Positions 1-6,513 of a DNA stretch of 12,739 nt are shown here, in pieces (the first letter of the stretch is position 1; the number at the start of each line of letters is the position of its first letter). The stretch comes from Spirochaetales bacterium (GTDB lineage: Bacteria > Spirochaetota > Spirochaetia > SZUA-6 > DRHE01). Location: NCBI GenBank assembly GCA_016930895.1, contig JAFGFV010000041.1, forward strand, positions 1-12,739. The letters run 5' to 3'. The translations under genes and the position numbers were made by a program. The notes under the pieces are model-generated. The model searched no databases. It saw nothing but the letters and a program-made list of their open reading frames with translations, and had not been told where the DNA came from.

Positions 1-2599
1 GGCGCTGGGCCTCGCCGCCGCTCAGGGTGGGCACGGGCTGCCCCAGGCTCACGTACCCCAGGCCGACGGCGCGCAGAGGCTCCAGCATCCGCAGAACCTC
101 CGCGCCGCCGCCCCGGCCCGTACCCCCGCCCTCCCGGCCGCCGCCGAAGAAACAGCAGGCCTCCTCCACGGTCATGTCCAGCACGTCGGCAATGGAGGCT
201 GCCCGGCCGGTACCGCCCAGAGGCAGCATCTTGACCTCCAGGACCTCGGGGCGATACCGCCGGCCGTCGCAGTCGGGGCAGCGTAGATACACGTCGCTCA
301 GGAACTGCATCTCGATGCGCTCGAAGCCGCTGCCGTTGCAGGTGGGGCAGCGCCCGTTTCCGGAGTTGAAACTGAAGGTTCCGGCGGTGTAACCGCGCTC
401 CCTGGCCAGGGGCTCGGCGGCAAAGAGCTTGCGTATGGGATCCAGGGCCCCGACGTAGCTGGCGGGGTTGGACCGCGCCGTCTTGCCGATGGGAGACTGG
501 TCCACGAGCACCACCTCGCCGATTTGCCCGTGCCCCCGGATTTCCCGGTGGGCTCCCGGCTGCTCCGCCGGCCGACCCTGGAGCTTGCGCAGGGAGTTGT
601 ACAGCACGTCCTGCACCAGGGTGGACTTGCCGCTGCCGCTGACCCCGGTCACGCACACGATCCGGCCCAGGGGGATCGAAACGTCGATCGATTTCAAGTT
701 GTGCGCCGCCGCACCCAGGATCTCGAGGCGGCGTCGGGAACCGGCAGGGGCCCGAGCTTCCGCCTCCCATGCCTCTTCCGGGCCCGCCCCGACTCCGGAG
801 CTCCGGCCGACCGGGCGCCCCGGCGAGACCCGGCGCCGGCCGGAGAGGTAATCGGCAGTGAGCGAGCCGCGCTGCTCGAGCAGCTCGCTCACCGGACCGA
901 AGAAAACGACCTCTCCGCCCCGCTCCCCGGCGCCGGGTCCCAGGTCGAGCACCAGGTCCGCCGCCAGGATCACTTCGGGGTCGTGCTCGACCACCACCAG
1001 GGTGTTGCCGGCGTCCCGCAGCCTGTGCAGGACCCGGATCAGGCGGCCGATGTCCCGGGAATGCAGCCCGATGCTCGGTTCATCCAGCACGAAGAGGGTG
1101 TTGACCAGCGAGGTGCCCAGAGCCGTGGTCAGGTTGATGCGCTGCACCTCTCCTCCGCTCAGGGTGCGAGACTGCCGATCCAAGGTCAGGTAGCCCAGGC
1201 CCACGTCGGCCAGGTACCGGAGCCGGGAGCGGATCTCCCCGAGCAGGAGCCTGGTCGCCTCGTCCATGGAACCGTGGAGGGTAAGCTCTTCGAAAAAGCG
1301 GCGGCACTCGTCAATCGGCAGGAGCATGAGCTCGTGGATGTTCAGCCCCCTGCCTGGCCCGAGCCGCCACAGCAGGGCCTCGGGTTTGAGCCGGGCCCCG
1401 CCGCACTCGGGGCATACCCTGTAGGCCCGGTACTTGGAAAGCAGCACCCGGATGTGCATCCGGTAGCTCTTGCTCTCCAGCCAGTCGAAGAAGCCCTTGA
1501 CGCCGTACCAGCTCCCTTCGCTCCCGTCCCCTTCGCCGTCGATCACCCACTGCCGCTCCTGCGGACCGAGATCGCGCCACGGTACATCGGTGGGGACCCC
1601 CCGGCGGCGGGCAAAGCGCATCAGGTCGGACTGGCACTCCCGGAAGCTCTCGGTCTGCCACGGCCTCACGGCCCCTTCCGAGAGGGTGCGCCTGTCGTCG
1701 GGGACCACCAGGTCGAAGTCGATCCCGATGATCCGGCCAAAGCCCCGGCAGCGCTCGCATGCCCCCAGCGGCGAGTTAAACGAGAACAGGTTCGGCACCG
1801 GGTCCCGGTAGTGGATGTCGCAGTCCGGGCAGTGCAGGTCCCCCGAGAAACGCAGCGCCGCGTCGGGGGCGGGGTCAGCCTCCGGGTACACCAGGACCCT
1901 GCCCTGCCCGTACTGGAGTGCGGCCTCGAGATCCTCGATGACCCGGGCCTTGGCCTGGGGCCGCAGTTGAACCCGGTCCTGGATCACCTCCAGGATCGGC
2001 CCCGCCGAGGCGTTGGACCGCCGCAGTACCCGGGTGTATCCCTGCCTCCGAAGCAGCTCCCGCACCTCCGCCTCGGAAAAGTTGTGCGGCACCGGGACCG
2101 GGAAGACGATCAGGACCCGCCGCCCCGGCCCCCCGGCAGGCCCCCCTCCAAAGACCTCCATGAGCTGCCCCCAGATCGTCTCCGGGGTGTCCCGGCGGAC
2201 CAGCCGTCCGCAGCCGCCGCAGTACAGGCGCGCAGCCCGGGCAAACAGCAGTTTGAGATGGTCGTTGAGCTCGGTCATGGTCCCGACCGTGCTGCGGGAG
2301 GTCCGCACGGGGTTGACCTGGTCGATGGCGATGGCGGGGGGGATCCCGTCGATCCGGTCCACGTGAGGCTTGTCCATGCGGTCGAGGAACTGCCGGGTAT
2401 ACGGGGAGAAGGTCTCGACGTAGCGCCTCTGCCCCTCGGAGTACAGGGTATCGAAGGCCAGAGAGGACTTGCCCGAGCCGCTGACCCCGGTCACCACGAT
2501 CATCTTTCCGAGAGGCAGGCGCAGGTCCAGCGACTTGAGGTTGTTCTGCCTGGCTCCTACGATCTGGATGCCGGGCTCGGGGCCGGAGCTCTGGTCCAT
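1..2599 (-). CDS. uvrA: UvrA-family excinuclease ABC subunit A (3' end cut by window edge)
   Basis: UvrA is the DNA damage-sensing ATPase of nucleotide excision repair; it loads UvrB at lesions. The reading frame is open from an ATG at 2599 to base 1 (866 codons seen). It has the duplicated ABC layout: Walker A GVSGSGKSS at residues 38-46, a UvrB-binding region, a zinc site with CPDC (257-260) and CERC (281-284), first signature LSGGEVQRINL with Walker B FVLDEPSIGLH, second Walker A GVSGSGKST near 652, a second zinc site (CPTC then CPDC), and second signature LSGGEAQR where the window ends. About the last 100 residues are missing. An in-frame TAG lies upstream, and this ATG is the first start after it; its ribosome-binding site is weak. 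Motifs such as IPPAIAIDQ and VGTMTELNDHLKLLFAR differ from the canonical IEGLSPAISI and VGTxTEIxDYLRLLFAR, so this may be a paralogous UvrA class rather than the housekeeping copy. Confidence 0.96.
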   Translation of the reverse strand, partial: MDQSSGPEPGIQIVGARQNNLKSLDLRLPLGKMIVVTGVSGSGKSSLAFDTLYSEGQRRYVETFSPYTRQFLDRMDKPHVDRIDGIPPAIAIDQVNPVRTSRSTVGTMTELNDHLKLLFARAARLYCGGCGRLVRRDTPETIWGQLMEVFGGGPAGGPGRRVLIVFPVPVPHNFSEAEVRELLRRQGYTRVLRRSNASAGPILEVIQDRVQLRPQAKARVIEDLEAALQYGQGRVLVYPEADPAPDAALRFSGDLHCPDCDIHYRDPVPNLFSFNSPLGACERCRGFGRIIGIDFDLVVPDDRRTLSEGAVRPWQTESFRECQSDLMRFARRRGVPTDVPWRDLGPQERQWVIDGEGDGSEGSWYGVKGFFDWLESKSYRMHIRVLLSKYRAYRVCPECGGARLKPEALLWRLGPGRGLNIHELMLLPIDECRRFFEELTLHGSMDEATRLLLGEIRSRLRYLADVGLGYLTLDRQSRTLSGGEVQRINLTTALGTSLVNTLFVLDEPSIGLHSRDIGRLIRVLHRLRDAGNTLVVVEHDPEVILAADLVLDLGPGAGERGGEVVFFGPVSELLEQRGSLTADYLSGRRRVSPGRPVGRSSGVGAGPEEAWEAEARAPAGSRRRLEILGAAAHNLKSIDVSIPLGRIVCVTGVSGSGKSTLVQDVLYNSLRKLQGRPAEQPGAHREIRGHGQIGEVVLVDQSPIGKTARSNPASYVGALDPIRKLFAAEPLARERGYTAGTFSFNSGNGRCPTCNGSGFERIEMQFLSDVYLRCPDCDGRRYRPEVLEVKMLPLGGTGRAASIADVLDMTVEEACCFFGGGREGGGTGRGGGAEVLRMLEPLRAVGLGYVSLGQPVPTLSGGEAQR

Positions 2600-2629
2600 G
2601 TCTTGGGTTCGCGCGTCACCGCAGCGACC

Positions 2630-2659
2630 ATCCTAATCACGATGGCCAGAGCGTGGCAA
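2630..2659 (-). promoter_or_regulatory. Candidate sigma70-type promoter for uvrA
   Basis: On the minus strand TTGCCA (2659-2654) is five of six to the -35 consensus. It is followed after 18 bases by TAGGAT (2635-2630), four of six to the -10 consensus. Transcription would start near 2623, leaving a leader of about two dozen bases before the uvrA ATG. I looked for a LexA-type operator (CGAAC-N4-GTTCG or CTGT-N8-ACAG) in 2600-2771 and saw none. This is pattern matching only. Confidence 0.4.
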
Positions 2660-2756
2660 GCGCCGGCCGGCGCGGCCTGATCCCCGAGGGCGAGGTGACA
2701 GATTCTCTCCGCCGGGGTGTTCCATTTCTCGGAAGTCACAAGCAACGCACGCCCAC

Positions 2757-2763
2757 AGGAGGG
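2757..2763 (+). promoter_or_regulatory. Strong ribosome binding site of the exported-protein gene
   Basis: AGGAGGG ends eight bases before the ATG at 2772, a near-ideal Shine-Dalgarno and spacing. This fixes the start. In the rest of the divergent spacer a possible -35 element, GTGACA at 2695-2700, has no convincing -10 partner. Confidence 0.75.
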
Positions 2764-2771
2764 AACGAGAA

Positions 2772-3434
2772 ATGAAGAGAGCGATTGTGCTCGTGCTAAT
2801 CCTCGCAGCCGGTTCCGGCCTTGCCTTTGCCAACGGGCAGGTCCGCTTTGGCCTGGATTCAGCCGTTGGGATGGCAGGGGATCCAAGCTTCGCCGCGGTT
2901 CACGAAGCCTATGCGGCGGGCAGCAATGTGCTGCACGGCCTGCACTGGGAGGTCATCCACGATCACATCGGCTTCGGCAGCCATGCCCTGGTGCGCTTCG
3001 ACCAGCAGCCGGTGGCCCCGGAGGTCGACCAGTGGTCAATGGACTGGGACGCGGATCTGTTCTTGAGCGTCCACCTGGCCGGAGTAGGGCGCCTGTTCGA
3101 CCCCTTCGTGGAGCTTGGGCTCGGCACCGCCGGCAGGATCCTGCTCGACGATGACGCCGACGGCACGTGGGTCCAGGATTCAGAGGGACTCTGGCACTAC
3201 GAGACCGGCGACACCCCACAGGGCGACGGACCGCAGGCCCTGTCCCTGTACCCCTACGTGGCCGGCGGGCTGGCACTGGACTTGCGCGGTCTGCTGGTCG
3301 GAACCCGGGTCTGCTACCGCCCCTGGAACGAGGCGGTGCCGGCCACCTCCTATCCCGTCTATCCTCTCACTCCCGTGCAGGTGACTCTGTTCGGCGGTGT
3401 GGCCCTGGGCGGCCACCGGGGAGCGTGGCGATGA
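2772..3434 (+). CDS. Exported, barrel-like protein of unknown function
   Basis: I do not recognise the family. The 220-residue product begins with a typical Sec signal peptide: MKR, a hydrophobic stretch, and a likely cut after AFA at residue 20. The mature part is about 200 residues, rich in Gly, Val, Leu and aromatics in short alternating stretches, with Gly-rich turns such as ELGLGTAGR and YVAGGLALDL. That looks like amphipathic beta strands of a small outer-membrane or periplasmic barrel. There is no lipobox, and the C-terminus does not end in the usual aromatic residue of BamA substrates, so the barrel assignment is tentative. A strong AGGAGGG sets the start. Its TGA overlaps the ATG of the next gene (ATGA), so the two are probably translationally coupled and may act together at the cell envelope. 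Confidence 0.8.
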   Translation: MKRAIVLVLILAAGSGLAFANGQVRFGLDSAVGMAGDPSFAAVHEAYAAGSNVLHGLHWEVIHDHIGFGSHALVRFDQQPVAPEVDQWSMDWDADLFLSVHLAGVGRLFDPFVELGLGTAGRILLDDDADGTWVQDSEGLWHYETGDTPQGDGPQALSLYPYVAGGLALDLRGLLVGTRVCYRPWNEAVPATSYPVYPLTPVQVTLFGGVALGGHRGAWR

Positions 3435-4240
3435 GCGCCGCGGTCAGGAGAGGGCCGGCAACGGCCCTGGCGGCGCTCGCGGCGCTCGCGGCAGGGCTGA
3501 TCTTCGCCGGGTGCAGCCTGTACCCGCCGGTCGTCGGTTCCGGGAACCTGGCGGAAGGCACTGCCGACTTCCGGGACTTCGCCGTGATCCAGGCAGCCTC
3601 GGGCTTCGACGTGACCGTGATCGGGGACGTCGACTACGGCCTCTCCGTGACGGTGGACGACAATGTCCTGGAGCACGTCCAGCTGGAGAAACAGGGCAAC
3701 ACCCTGTCAATCCAGCTGGACCCCTGGCACACCTACCAGAAGGTGACCCTCCAGGCGGTGATCACCATGCCCGTCCTGGCCGGCGCCGAGCTCTCCGGGG
3801 CGTCGACCCTGAGGGTGGTCGACGGGGCGGACCTGCCGCCGGTCGGAGCCTTCGAGGCGGATGTGAGCGGCGCGAGCTCCCTTATGCTGCCCGCGATCAC
3901 AGCGGACACCTTCGACCTGGAGCTGTCGGGGGCGAGCACGGCCTCGGTTGGCCTGGTCGCCTCGGCGGCGCGTTTTGCGGTGTCCGGGGCCAGCCGCCTG
4001 GCGGCGAACGGCTCCGCCGGGTCGATCGCGGCCGACCTCTCCGGGGCCAGCGAGGGAGACCTCAAGTCCCTCTCCGGCGGCAACGGTGAGCTGGAATTGA
4101 GCGGGGCCAGTCGGTTGTGGGTCACCCTTTCCGGGCTGGTGGACGCTGAAGTCACCGGGGGATCGACCCTCTACTACCGCGGTGGCTTGAGCTGGGGCCG
4201 CCTCGTAGTGTCGGACGGATCACAGCTCAAGAGCTACTAG
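3431..4240 (+). CDS. Head-GIN (DUF2807) beta-helix lipoprotein with SGAS repeats
   Basis: The 269-residue product looks like an exported lipoprotein of the head GIN-domain (DUF2807) family, which is predicted to fold as a right-handed beta helix; its molecular role is not established. The signal peptide has a basic start, an LAA-repeat hydrophobic core, and FAGC with the lipid Cys at residue 28. The lipobox is loose (Phe at -3). The body opens with the family-like IQAASGFDVTV, followed by eight regularly spaced turns: SGAS at 122, 146, 166, 185, 204 and 224, TGGS at 242 and SDGS at 261, mostly 18-20 residues apart. The start is the ATG inside the ATGA overlap with the previous gene. An open frame continues upstream of it, but that stretch reads through the neighbour and has no signal peptide at its head. 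The stop shares CTAG with the convergent copB. Confidence 0.85.
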   Translation: MSAAVRRGPATALAALAALAAGLIFAGCSLYPPVVGSGNLAEGTADFRDFAVIQAASGFDVTVIGDVDYGLSVTVDDNVLEHVQLEKQGNTLSIQLDPWHTYQKVTLQAVITMPVLAGAELSGASTLRVVDGADLPPVGAFEADVSGASSLMLPAITADTFDLELSGASTASVGLVASAARFAVSGASRLAANGSAGSIAADLSGASEGDLKSLSGGNGELELSGASRLWVTLSGLVDAEVTGGSTLYYRGGLSWGRLVVSDGSQLKSY

Positions 4241-6321
4241 ACTCCCCCGGCCTCGGGCGACTGTCCCGCCTCGGGCTTCTCGACGCGCAGCAGGCGGGCG
4301 TTGATCGCCACGATGACCGTGGACAGGGACATAAGAAGGGCCCCTATCGCCGGCGAGATTACGATACCGAGGTTGTACAGCGCCCCCGCCGCCAGAGGGA
4401 TGGCGACCACGTTGTAGGCCGTGGCCCAGATCAGGTTCTGGACCATCTTGCGATAGGTGGCCCGGCCGAACAGGATCAGGGAGCTCACGTCCTGAGGGTT
4501 GGAGTTCACCAGGATGATATCGGCGGTCTCTGCGGCCACGTCGGTGCCCGATCCGATGGCGATGCCGATCTGGGCCCTGGCCAGCGCCGGGGCGTCGTTG
4601 ATGCCGTCACCGGTCATGGCCACGTACTCGCCCCGCTCCTGCAGCTCCCGCACCTTCTCCTGCTTCTGCTCCGGCAGGACCTCGGCAAACACCCCGTCCA
4701 TTCCGAGCTCGCCGCCCACCGCCTCTGCCGTCTCCCGGTTGTCGCCGGTGATCATCCAGCACTCGATGCCCCGGCGCTGCAGCCGGCGCACCGCGCCGTA
4801 GGACTCCGGCCGGATCGTGTCCGAGAGCCCGATGGAGCCGACCACCTCTCCGTCGGCCTGCACGAACACACGACTCACGCCGGCGCGGGCCTCCGCCCCC
4901 TCGGGGACCCCCAGGCCCTGCTCCTTCAGGTAGCCGGGGCTGACCACGGCCGCGGGCCTCCCGTCGACCCGACCCTCGACCCCCTTGCCCTTGATGGCCT
5001 CGAAATCCTCGAGCTCCCCGACCTCCACACCCTGCTCGCGCGCCCGGGCGAGGATCCCCCTGCCGATAGGGTGCTCGGAGCCCTGCTCCAGGGCGGCAGC
5101 CAGGCGCAGGACCTTCCCCTCGTCGTAACCGCCGCCATGAGCCTGCACGTCCGTCACCTCGAAGCGACCGCGGGTCAGGGTCCCGGTCTTGTCGAAGAGA
5201 ACTGTCGTAATGCGCCGGGCGTTTTCGAAGGCGGTGCGATTCCGGATCAGGAGCCCGTTCTGGGCGGACTTGGAGGTCGACACGGCCACGACCAGGGGGA
5301 TGGCGAGGCCCAAGGCATGAGGACAGGTGATCACCATGACGGTGGCCATGCGGGCGATCGAAAATTGCAGGTCACGGCCTGCGATCAGCCAGGCCGCCAG
5401 GGTCACGCCTCCGACGGTCAGGGCGATGATGGTCAGCCAGAAGGCGGCCCGATCCGCGAGGCCCTGGGTCCGGGACTTGGCCGCCTGGGACTCCCGGACC
5501 ATGCCGATGACCCTGGCCAGGTAGCTCTCCTCTCCCGTGCCCTCGACCCTCATTTCCAGGGCGCCGTCGCCGTTGATGGAGCCGCCGATCAGGCGTTGCC
5601 CCTCCTCCTTCTCGACAGGCACGGCCTCGCCGGTGAGCATGGACTCGTCCACGGCGCTATGGCCGGTCACGATCGTGCCGTCCGATGGCACCTTTTCGCC
5701 GGGCTTGATGACCAGGAGGTCCCCGCTGCGGACCTCCGATAGGGGGACGTCCTCCACGCCGGCCTCGCTCTTGCGGTGCGCCGTATCGGGCATCAGGCGG
5801 GCCAGCTCCTCCAGAGCGCGGGAGGCGCTCAGGACCGAGCGCATCTCGATCCAGTGCCCGGCCAGCATCACGTCCACCAGGGTGGCGAGCTCCCAGAAAA
5901 AGAACCTGCCCTCCAGTCCCAGGACCACGGCAGCGCTGTACAGGTAGGCCACGGAGATCGCCAGCGCGATCAGGGTCATCATCCCGGGCTGCCGCTCGCC
6001 CAACTCCTCGAAGAGGCCTTTGAGGAAGGGCCAGCCTCCGTAGAAGAACACGAAGCTGGAGAGCCCGAGGAGCACGTACGGTGACCCCGGGAAGCTCAGG
6101 CTGAAACCCAGGATGCCCTGAATCAGGGGCGAAAGCGCCAGGATCGGCGCGGTGGCGGCCGTGGAGATGTAGAAGCGCCGGCGGAAGTCCCGGACCATCA
6201 TCCGGTGGTGCTCGCCGTGATCGTGCCCGGAGTGGCGCTGCCCCTGCCCGCCTTCCGTACGGCGCTGCCCGCGCCGCCCGCGCCGATTGCCGGCCGCTGG
6301 TCCCGCATGCTGATCACTCAT
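4237..6321 (-). CDS. copB: CopB-type P1B copper/silver-translocating ATPase
   Basis: This inner-membrane heavy-metal P-type ATPase is expected to export copper or silver ions at the cost of ATP. The 694-residue protein has all the catalytic marks: actuator TGEA (230-233), membrane CPH metal site (333-335), phosphorylation motif DKTGT with Asp377, nucleotide-binding SEHP (His417-Pro418), hinge GDGINDAP (571-578), and late-helix ligands Tyr636-Asn637 and MSLST (664-668). CPH in place of CPC defines the CopB rather than the CopA class. There is no CxxC heavy-metal domain. Instead the N-terminus is rich in Arg and then His (HSGHDHGEHH, 30-39), as is usual in CopB. Eight helices are visible in the P1B arrangement. 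The start is the ATG at 6321, with AGGAGA five bases upstream; the frame stays open further upstream only as the antisense of asd. No copper regulator or chaperone gene is adjacent. Confidence 0.95.
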   Translation of the reverse strand: MSDQHAGPAAGNRRGRRGQRRTEGGQGQRHSGHDHGEHHRMMVRDFRRRFYISTAATAPILALSPLIQGILGFSLSFPGSPYVLLGLSSFVFFYGGWPFLKGLFEELGERQPGMMTLIALAISVAYLYSAAVVLGLEGRFFFWELATLVDVMLAGHWIEMRSVLSASRALEELARLMPDTAHRKSEAGVEDVPLSEVRSGDLLVIKPGEKVPSDGTIVTGHSAVDESMLTGEAVPVEKEEGQRLIGGSINGDGALEMRVEGTGEESYLARVIGMVRESQAAKSRTQGLADRAAFWLTIIALTVGGVTLAAWLIAGRDLQFSIARMATVMVITCPHALGLAIPLVVAVSTSKSAQNGLLIRNRTAFENARRITTVLFDKTGTLTRGRFEVTDVQAHGGGYDEGKVLRLAAALEQGSEHPIGRGILARAREQGVEVGELEDFEAIKGKGVEGRVDGRPAAVVSPGYLKEQGLGVPEGAEARAGVSRVFVQADGEVVGSIGLSDTIRPESYGAVRRLQRRGIECWMITGDNRETAEAVGGELGMDGVFAEVLPEQKQEKVRELQERGEYVAMTGDGINDAPALARAQIGIAIGSGTDVAAETADIILVNSNPQDVSSLILFGRATYRKMVQNLIWATAYNVVAIPLAAGALYNLGIVISPAIGALLMSLSTVIVAINARLLRVEKPEAGQSPEAGGV

Positions 6322-6326
6322 GGGTC

Positions 6327-6332
6327 TCTCCT
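6327..6332 (-). promoter_or_regulatory. Ribosome binding site of copB
   Basis: On the minus strand AGGAGA sits five bases before the ATG at 6321. It decides between this start and a longer open frame that runs antisense through asd. The remainder of the copB-asd spacer shows no convincing copB promoter, and I saw no CopY-type (TACAnnTGTA) operator. Confidence 0.65.
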
Positions 6333-6462
6333 TTGACCGAGGGTAAGCCCTGCCGACCGCAGAGCGGATAGCCCGAAAGGGGTATGTGGGACGGAATCCT
6401 GGACTAAGAGCCTGCCACGGCCCACCGGCACTCCTGACGGGCCTTGACGTTCGCGCTGCGTC

Positions 6463-6468
6463 TATACT
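6463..6468 (+). promoter_or_regulatory. Candidate -10 element for asd
   Basis: TATACT is five of six to the -10 consensus and would place the transcript start near 6475, about 39 bases before the asd ATG. The nearest -35-like hexamer, TTGACG at 6444-6449, is only 13 bases away, which is too close for a standard promoter, so the -35 is unclear. The same TCTATACT octamer precedes the next gene, the transporter. Confidence 0.35.
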
Positions 6469-6473
6469 ACTTT

Positions 6474-6489
6474 GGCGAATATTTTCGTC
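6474..6489 (+). other. Small hairpin at the 5' end of the asd leader
   Basis: The transcript could fold GGCGAA against TTCGTC (six pairs, one a G-U) around a TATT loop. This lies just at the predicted transcript start. It might protect the mRNA end or be part of an operator, or it may be chance. The leader is far too short for a lysine riboswitch. Confidence 0.25.
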
Positions 6490-6513
6490 GAGCAACTCGA
6501 AGGGGTACGGCAG

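Noticed and set aside
524..2680. A very long plus-strand open frame (718 codons) antisense to uvrA, with smaller ones nearby.
   Set aside because: Its product is Pro/Gln/Arg/His-rich low-complexity sequence with no family motif, as expected from the complement of a GC-rich gene. The minus strand carries complete UvrA motifs in one frame across the same bases.
6322..6513. A lysine riboswitch or a copper operator in the copB-asd spacer.
   Set aside because: The predicted asd leader is about 40 bases, too short for a riboswitch, and no known copper-operator palindrome is present.
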